A DNA stretch of 64,000 nucleotides from assembly GCF_009799925.1 (NCBI RefSeq), contig NZ_WELK01000004.1, forward strand, positions 372,001 to 436,000, read 5' to 3'. How positions within the stretch are numbered: the stretch's first letter is position 1; every line of letters begins with the position of its first letter. This DNA comes from Pseudomonas sp. R-28-1W-6. Its GTDB lineage: Bacteria; Pseudomonadota; Gammaproteobacteria; Pseudomonadales; Pseudomonadaceae. Under the pieces are notes generated by a model. The model saw only the letters and a list, made by a program, of their open reading frames with translations. It was not told where the DNA came from and did no database searches. Positions 59,247 through 64,000 of this stretch are shown here, piece by piece. Made by a program: the position numbers and the translations under genes.

Positions 59247-60092
59247 TCAGGTGCAGGATCGTGGCGGAAGCACGGCGCTGCCCTGCCCGGCCTGCTGGGC
59301 CAGCAGGTGCAGGTAGCGGTCGTAGCGGTAGGTCGGGCCGTCGCGGCAGGCGTAACTGGCGCCGACATAGCAGTGCCCGCACAGCCCGTCGGCGCAGTGC
59401 ATGCGCCGCTCGATGGACAACCAGATGCGGCTGGGCGCCATGCCGCGCCGCATGCACTCCTCGGCACTGGCAAGCATCAGCGCTTCCGGCCCGCAGCACA
59501 GCAGTGCATCGGGCGGCTGGCCGGGGAACAGCTCGTCGAGATAGGCACAGGGCAGGCCCTGGCGCTGGCCGGGCGCTGGCGCATCGAAGGTTTCGATGAA
59601 GGGCACGGCCTGGCGCCAGCGCTGACGTTCGCGGCCCAGCACCTGGGTGGCGGCATGCCGGGCACCGTAGATCACGCTCAGCCGAGCCGGCAGGCGGTGC
59701 GCGCTGGCCTCGTCGAGCAGCCCGGCCAGCGGCGCCAGGCCGCAGCCACCGGCCACCAGCAGCACCTGCTGCGGGTGCAGGAACAGCGGCCAGCCCTTGC
59801 CGAACGGGCCGCGATAACCCAGCACGCTGCCGCTCGCCCGCTCGAACAGCGCCGCGGTCAGGGCGCCGCAGCGGCGAATCAGGGCGCTGAACTGGCCGGC
59901 GGCATTGGGCAGGCTGACGTAGGTGAACGGCGCTTCGCCGCCGCCCGGTACGGCGAGCACGAAGAACTGCCCGGGCACGACGGCCAGGTCGGCCGCCGTG
60001 GGCGCCTCGATGCGCAGGCGGAAGTGGCGCGAGTCCTCGCCGTCCTCGTAGCTCTCTTCCAGCAGCAGCCGGCGCGGGGTCAGGTCGATCAT
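59247..60092 (-). CDS. FAD/NAD(P)-binding oxidoreductase, sulfhydrogenase-gamma-like
   Basis: The 281-residue flavoprotein has a ferredoxin-reductase-type FAD domain (EAPFTYVSLPNAAGQ), NAD-binding VAGGCGLAPLAGL, LLCCGPEALM, and the C-terminal [2Fe-2S] ligand cluster CADGLCGHC, as in the gamma subunit of hydrogenase/sulfur reductase complexes. It probably passes electrons between NAD(P)H and the [4Fe-4S] subunit encoded just upstream, whose stop overlaps this start (ATGA). No hydrogenase subunits are present, so the electron source is likely the molybdoenzyme. Confidence 0.88.
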   Translation of the reverse strand: MIDLTPRRLLLEESYEDGEDSRHFRLRIEAPTAADLAVVPGQFFVLAVPGGGEAPFTYVSLPNAAGQFSALIRRCGALTAALFERASGSVLGYRGPFGKGWPLFLHPQQVLLVAGGCGLAPLAGLLDEASAHRLPARLSVIYGARHAATQVLGRERQRWRQAVPFIETFDAPAPGQRQGLPCAYLDELFPGQPPDALLCCGPEALMLASAEECMRRGMAPSRIWLSIERRMHCADGLCGHCYVGASYACRDGPTYRYDRYLHLLAQQAGQGSAVLPPRSCT

Positions 60093-61108
60093 CGCCCGGC
60101 CACCTTGTGCATCACCCCGTGCACGCCGATGCCACCGGGGCAGACCCGGTCGCAGCGGCCGCAGCCGACGCAGCCGTAGTGCTCGAAGCGTTCCTTGAAG
60201 GCGTCGCCGAACTTGTGGAACCAGAAGCGCTGCACCCGCTGCCCGGCGCTGGCGCTGGGGTTGTGGCCGCTGGCCTCCTGCTGGAAGCCCTGGTACAGGC
60301 AGGAGTCCCAGACCCGTTCGCGCAGCATCGACGCATCGGCCGGCTGGCGCTCCAGCGGGGCGAAGCAGGAACAGGTCGGGCACACCGAAGTGCAGCCGGA
60401 GCAGCCCAGGCAGCGCAGGCCCAGTTCCTCCCAGGTGGCGGCGGCGATGGAGCCCTGGTTGAGCGCGGCGATGCCGGCAACCAGCTCGTGCTGCTCGCCC
60501 TGCTCGCGGCTCACACACTGGCTGTTGGCCGCGCGCTCGGCCTGCCAATCGGCCTCGGCCAGCGGCAGTCGCAGGCCGCTCAAGGCCGCCTGGCCGGCCT
60601 CGGAGGCCACCAGCAGCAGCCAGTCGGCGTCCGGGTCCTGGCGCGGCAGCAGGATCAGGTCGGCGGTCTGGGCCTGTACCAGCGGGCCGCTGCCGAGGGC
60701 GCTGCAGAACCCGCCCTGGCAGCTGTGCAGGCAGTCCAGGCCGACCAGCAGGGTGGCCCGGCGGCGCACCTGGTAGTGCGGGTCTTCGGCGAAGAAGCGG
60801 TCCTGGTAGGCCACCGCCTGCAGGTCGCAGGCGTGCAGGCCGAACAGCACCTGCGGCGCCACCTCCGGCAAGGCCGAGTAGAACTGCCCGCCGTCGAAGC
60901 GAAACAGCAGCTCGCGCTCGGCGAAGAAGAAACTCTTGGCGGAAAATGGCGGCGGCTCGGCCGCAGGCGTGAACGGACTCAGATCGCTGCTGGCGACCGC
61001 CTGCCAGTGCTGGCCGCCCTGCCCGTCGGCCCGCACCTCGTAGAGCCGGCGGCTCAGCGCCAAGTGGGCGCGCAGGCGCTCGGGCTGGTCGAGGCTATAG
61101 GCGCGCAT
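60089..61108 (-). CDS. 4Fe-4S ferredoxin subunit, sulfhydrogenase-beta-like
   Basis: The 339-residue protein has an N-terminal domain of the hydrogenase-beta type (LFGLHACDLQAVAYQD, LVGLDCLHSCQGGFCSALG) and two C-terminal ferredoxin motifs, CLGCSGCTSVCPTCSC and CVGCGRCDRVCPGG, for two [4Fe-4S] clusters. Such subunits relay electrons to the flavoprotein. It overlaps both neighbours, by 14 bases with the molybdoenzyme gene and by four with the flavoprotein gene, so the three are translated together as one complex. Confidence 0.9.
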   Translation of the reverse strand: MRAYSLDQPERLRAHLALSRRLYEVRADGQGGQHWQAVASSDLSPFTPAAEPPPFSAKSFFFAERELLFRFDGGQFYSALPEVAPQVLFGLHACDLQAVAYQDRFFAEDPHYQVRRRATLLVGLDCLHSCQGGFCSALGSGPLVQAQTADLILLPRQDPDADWLLLVASEAGQAALSGLRLPLAEADWQAERAANSQCVSREQGEQHELVAGIAALNQGSIAAATWEELGLRCLGCSGCTSVCPTCSCFAPLERQPADASMLRERVWDSCLYQGFQQEASGHNPSASAGQRVQRFWFHKFGDAFKERFEHYGCVGCGRCDRVCPGGIGVHGVMHKVAGR

Positions 61109-63179
61109 GGCTGTCGCCCTCCGCCATGCGTGGCTGGGCGCCCGCCGGCAGCGCCTCGACCGCCACCGCGCAGGCCTTCAGCTCGGGCATCTTGCTCTGC
61201 GGGTCCTGGGCGCCGTTGGTCAGCTGGTTGCAGGGCGCTTCGCGAAAATGGTACGGCATGGCCAGCAGCCCCCGGGGCACGTCATCGGTGAGCCGGACCC
61301 GGGTTTCCAGGCGCCCGCGTCGCGAGCGCACGCACACCGCCTGCTGGTCGTGCAGGCCCAGCGCGGCCCCGTCGTCCGGGTGCATGAACAGCAGCGCGGC
61401 CGGCGTCTCGCGTTCGAGCAGCGGCGACTTGCGGGTCATCGAGCCGCCGCCGTAGTGGAAATGCAGGCGATGGGTGGTGAAGGCGAAGGGGTATTCGGCG
61501 TCCGGGCATTCGTCCGGCTCCACCTGGCTAACCGGCAGCAGGCGCCCGCGGCCGCGGGGGAAGCCGTCGGCGTGCAGCAGCGGCGAGCCTTGCGGATGTT
61601 GCGCATCGCAGGGCCATTGCAGGCCGTGCCTGGGCTCCAGCGCCGGGTAGCTCATGGCCGAGCAGATCGGCGTCAGGGCGGCCATCTCGGCGAACACCGC
61701 CTCGGCATCGCCCCAGGCCATGCCGGCATAGCCCATGCGCGCGGCCAGCTCGGCGAGGATCTGCCAGTCGCCGCGCGCCGCGCCCGGCGGCTCGATGGCC
61801 TGGCGGATGCGCTGCACGCGGCGTTCGCAGTTGGTGAAGGTGCCGTGCTTCTCGGCGAAGGAGGCGGCCGGCAGCACCACGTCGGCCAGCTTGGCGGTCT
61901 CGGTCAGGGTCAGTTCGACCACCACGAGGAAATCCAGGGCCGCCAGGGCGCGGGCCACGTGGTTCTGGTCCGGGTCGGTGAGCACCGGCTCCTCGCCCAT
62001 GATCATCAGCGCGCGCAGCTCGCCGGCCAGCGCCGCCTGGGTCATGCCCAGCGAGGTCAGCCCCGGCTGCGCGGGTGGCGGTACGCCCCAGGCCGCGGCG
62101 AACTTGGCCTGCACCGCCGGGTCGGCGGCCGCCTGGTAGCCGGGGTAAACGTTGGGCAGGCAGCCCATGTCGCAGGCGCCCTGCACGTTGTTCTGCCCGC
62201 GCAGCGGGTTGATGCCGCTGCCGGGGCGGCCGACCTGGCCGCAGGCCAGCGCCAGGTTGGACACCGCGATGACGTTGTTGGTCCCGCTCTGGAACTGGGT
62301 GATGCCCATGCCGTAGGCGGTGAAGGCGCTGCGTGCATGGCTGTAGAGGTAGGCGACCCGCTCCAGCTCGGCCACGCCGATGCCGGTCTGCGCGCTGCAC
62401 TGGGCCGGGCTCAGCTCGGCCAGATGGCGGCGCAGCGGCTCGATGCCCTCGCAGCGCGCGGCGATGAACTCGCGGTTCTCCCAGCCGTTGGCCAGGATGA
62501 TCTGCAGCAGGCCGTTGAGCAGCGCGATATTGCTGCCCAGGCGCAGCTGCAGGTGGATGTCGGCCAGGCGCGCCAGGCGTGTGCGGCGCGGGTCGACGAC
62601 GATCAGCGTGGCGCCGCGTGCCTGGGCGCGCAGCATGCGCGCGCCGATCATCGCGTGGTTCTCGGTGACGTCGGCGCCGATCACCAGGATCAGTTCGGCC
62701 TGGTCGATGTCGGCGATGCTGTTGGTCATCGCCCCGCTGCCCAGGGTGCGGGCCAGGCCGGCTACCGATGGGCTGTGGCAGATGCGCGCGCAGTGGTCGA
62801 TGTTGTGGCTGCCGAGCACGGCGCGGGCGAACTTCTGCGCGGCGTAGTTATCTTCGTTGGTCGCGCGGGCGCAGCTGATCACCCCTACCCCGCTCGGCCC
62901 CAGTTCCTCCAGCGCCGCGCGAAATTCGCCGGCGACCCGGTCCAGCGCCTCGTCCCAGCTGGCCGGGCGGAACTGGCCGTGCTCCTTGATCAGCGGCTGG
63001 GTCAGGCGGTTGGCGGAGTCGATGGCGAAGCTGCTGGCCCAGCCCTTGGCGCACAGCTGGCCCTGGCTCACCGGGTGGCCGGGCTGGGGCTCCACGCCCA
63101 CCACGCGGCCGCCCTCCACGCGCAAACCAATGCCGCAGCCGACGCCACAGAAGGTGCATGTGCTCGGAATGACGTGCAT
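61095..63179 (-). CDS. Formate-dehydrogenase-like molybdopterin oxidoreductase
   Basis: The 694-residue protein has a [4Fe-4S] site (Cys8, Cys11, Cys15, Cys43), followed by the FdhA-type active region DHCARICHSPSVAGLARTLG. Cys134 takes the molybdenum-ligand position held by selenocysteine in E. coli FdhF. GSGAMTNSIADI, GADVTENHAMIG and NNVQGACDMGCLPN are also formate-dehydrogenase-like. The C-terminal domain binds the molybdopterin (YPFAFTTHRLHFHYGG). Short, without membrane or NAD-binding parts, it must use the two downstream subunits. Formate is the likely but unproven substrate. Confidence 0.88.
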   Translation of the reverse strand: MHVIPSTCTFCGVGCGIGLRVEGGRVVGVEPQPGHPVSQGQLCAKGWASSFAIDSANRLTQPLIKEHGQFRPASWDEALDRVAGEFRAALEELGPSGVGVISCARATNEDNYAAQKFARAVLGSHNIDHCARICHSPSVAGLARTLGSGAMTNSIADIDQAELILVIGADVTENHAMIGARMLRAQARGATLIVVDPRRTRLARLADIHLQLRLGSNIALLNGLLQIILANGWENREFIAARCEGIEPLRRHLAELSPAQCSAQTGIGVAELERVAYLYSHARSAFTAYGMGITQFQSGTNNVIAVSNLALACGQVGRPGSGINPLRGQNNVQGACDMGCLPNVYPGYQAAADPAVQAKFAAAWGVPPPAQPGLTSLGMTQAALAGELRALMIMGEEPVLTDPDQNHVARALAALDFLVVVELTLTETAKLADVVLPAASFAEKHGTFTNCERRVQRIRQAIEPPGAARGDWQILAELAARMGYAGMAWGDAEAVFAEMAALTPICSAMSYPALEPRHGLQWPCDAQHPQGSPLLHADGFPRGRGRLLPVSQVEPDECPDAEYPFAFTTHRLHFHYGGGSMTRKSPLLERETPAALLFMHPDDGAALGLHDQQAVCVRSRRGRLETRVRLTDDVPRGLLAMPYHFREAPCNQLTNGAQDPQSKMPELKACAVAVEALPAGAQPRMAEGDSHARL

Positions 63180-63206
63180 CGGACACCCCGCCGCTGGATT
63201 TGCTTC

Positions 63207-63248
63207 AGGCTAGGCCCTGCCCCGCGCGCCCGGTTTGATCCGGATCAA
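63207..63248 (-). promoter_or_regulatory. Anr/FNR box and promoter of the formate-dehydrogenase-like operon
   Basis: TTGAT-CCGG-ATCAA at 63235-63248 is a perfect Anr/FNR box. On the minus strand TAGCCT at 63212-63207 is at the expected -10 position for a start near 63200, placing the box about 41 bp upstream of it (class II activation). Confidence 0.75.
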
Positions 63249-63287
63249 AAACTCGGGACGCGGCCCCGCGCCGCAACTGGTCGATTT

Positions 63288-63329
63288 TTGATCGGGATCA
63301 AAACCGGGGCGCAGGTGCCGCGCAGAATG
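63288..63329 (+). promoter_or_regulatory. Anr/FNR box and promoter of hsp20
   Basis: TTGAT-CGGG-ATCAA at 63288-63301 is a second perfect Anr/FNR box. CAGAAT at 63323-63328 is at the fitting -10 position for a start near 63336, again about 41 bp from the box centre. Together with the first box it makes a back-to-back pair of class II promoters. Confidence 0.75.
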
Positions 63330-63374
63330 GAATTAGTCCACTTGCGGACCACCCTTACAAAGGAGGGAGCGAAC

Positions 63375-63917
63375 ATGCCCAGCACCGAGAAGAAACTGCC
63401 GATAAGCACCGAGGAATCGTCCGAGAAGGCTGTAAGCCAGGCTGAACCGCGGCATTTCCTGGACTCCCTGCGCCGGCAGGTCGACAGCCTGTTCGAGGAT
63501 TTCGGCCGCAGTTCGCGGCATCTGCCGTTCGGCCGCAGCGCCTTCGATGTCGAGTCGTTCTGGCCGCGCAGCCTGTTCGGCCAGGGCATGCCCGCCGTGG
63601 ACATCGCCGAGAAGGAATGCAGCTTCGAGATCACCGCCGAGCTGCCCGGCCTGGATGAGAAGGACATCGAGCTCAAGCTGAACGACGGCAACATGATCAT
63701 CCGCGGCGAGAAGAAGCAGGAAACCGAGGAAACGAAGAAGGATTATCACCTCTCCGAACGGCATTACGGCTCCTTCGAGCGCGTCTTCAGCCTGCCCCAG
63801 GGCGTCGACACCGACAAGATCGAAGCCAGCTTCGCCAAGGGCGTGCTGACCATCTCGCTGCCGAAGAAACCCGAGGCCATCAAGCCGGAGAAAGTCATCC
63901 CGGTGAAGTCGGGCTGA
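63375..63917 (+). CDS. Small heat shock protein Hsp20
   Basis: The 180-residue protein has an alpha-crystallin domain at about 73-170: VDIAEKECSFEITAELPGLD, KDIELKLNDGNMIIRGEKK, YGSFERVFSLPQGVD and FAKGVLTISLPKK with the GVLTI motif. A C-terminal IPV (KVIPVKSG) serves oligomer contacts. It is an ATP-independent holdase chaperone. AGGAGGG precedes ATG 63375. The Anr box upstream suggests induction at low oxygen. Confidence 0.95.
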   Translation: MPSTEKKLPISTEESSEKAVSQAEPRHFLDSLRRQVDSLFEDFGRSSRHLPFGRSAFDVESFWPRSLFGQGMPAVDIAEKECSFEITAELPGLDEKDIELKLNDGNMIIRGEKKQETEETKKDYHLSERHYGSFERVFSLPQGVDTDKIEASFAKGVLTISLPKKPEAIKPEKVIPVKSG

Positions 63918-63932
63918 ACGGCTGACAGGAGC

Positions 63933-63956
63933 GCCCCGGCCGCTGGCGACCGGGGC
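63933..63956. terminator. Hairpin between hsp20 and the Usp gene
   Basis: GCCCCGG and CCGGGGC pair around a 10-base loop 16 bases after the hsp20 stop. The T-run is poor, so termination is uncertain. Confidence 0.4.
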
Positions 63957-63967
63957 CTTGTGCGGCG

Positions 63968-64000
63968 CTAGGCCTTGACCACCAGAATGCTGCACGGCGC
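63968..64000 (-). CDS. C-terminal end of a universal stress protein (gene enters from the right)
   Basis: Read on the minus strand the last bases encode APCSILVVKA and a TAG stop, the typical ending of a UspA-family protein. Only ten residues are inside the window. It is convergent with hsp20 and fits the stress island. Confidence 0.6.
   Translation of the reverse strand, partial: APCSILVVKA

Noticed and set aside
61107-63374. Plus-strand frame running across the molybdoenzyme gene into hsp20
   Set aside because: Only the part from ATG 63375 shows a known domain and a ribosome site. The upstream part is antisense to a well-supported gene and would cross the Anr boxes.

Overview
The window looks like chromosomal DNA of a high-GC Pseudomonas (gammaproteobacterium). 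The evidence is the block cmaX-crfX-cmpX-sigX-oprF with an OprF that joins an OmpA domain to a Cys-rich linker, an 83-residue OprI lipoprotein, the lipA-lif lipase/foldase pair, an AcnD/PrpF-type methylcitrate operon, thrH, and cysB next to an APS-reductase-type cysH. No tRNA, rRNA, CRISPR array, transposase or prophage was seen, and almost all genes look like core genome.

Layout. 1-562: start of a P-type ATPase leaving the window. 730-4591: moxR-DUF58-tgpA operon. 4688-8810: CHAD protein, thioesterase, TatD nuclease, MltF-like transglycosylase. 8925-12228: DoxX, lipase foldase and lipase, ThpR. 12411-18919: small hypothetical gene, greB, the ybbP-ybbA/tesA divergent locus, an L,D-transpeptidase, oprI. 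19223-25301: a conserved hypothetical, GNAT protein, DAHP synthase, PilZ protein, thioredoxin-like protein, panE-like reductase, 5'-nucleotidase, Usp. 25440-29498: cysB, cysH, thrH, pabB. 29613-32669: retropepsin-like protease / transglutaminase-7TM / ATP-grasp operon. 32931-39692: GntR-prpB-prpC-acnD-prpF propionate catabolism. 39705-43722: LysE exporter, ppsR and ppsA. 43941-49795: hydrolase, Rieske protein, rraA and the cmaX-oprF envelope-stress block. 49960-56163: ugd-galU, VOC protein, gor, TRIC channel, two PqiA-like proteins. 56421-64000: a putative anaerobic/stress island.

The most notable site is at 56260-56287, a near-perfect XerC/XerD dif sequence in the gap after the PqiA genes. 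FtsK-orienting (KOPS-like GGGNAGGG) octamers support it: in a by-eye scan five of six to its left lie on the plus strand, and all five to its right lie on the minus strand. The window therefore appears to span the chromosome dimer resolution site, that is, the replication terminus.

Right of dif, a formate-dehydrogenase-like molybdoenzyme, a sulfhydrogenase-beta-like ferredoxin subunit, a gamma-like flavoprotein, a possible 55-residue peptide and a Na+/K+-type P-ATPase form a tight minus-strand operon. It diverges from an Hsp20 gene. The gap holds two perfect Anr/FNR boxes, each about 41 bp from the expected start of one transcript, so low-oxygen control of both sides is likely. A universal stress protein enters at the right edge. 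Functions were assigned by reading motifs and gene order; no database search was possible.
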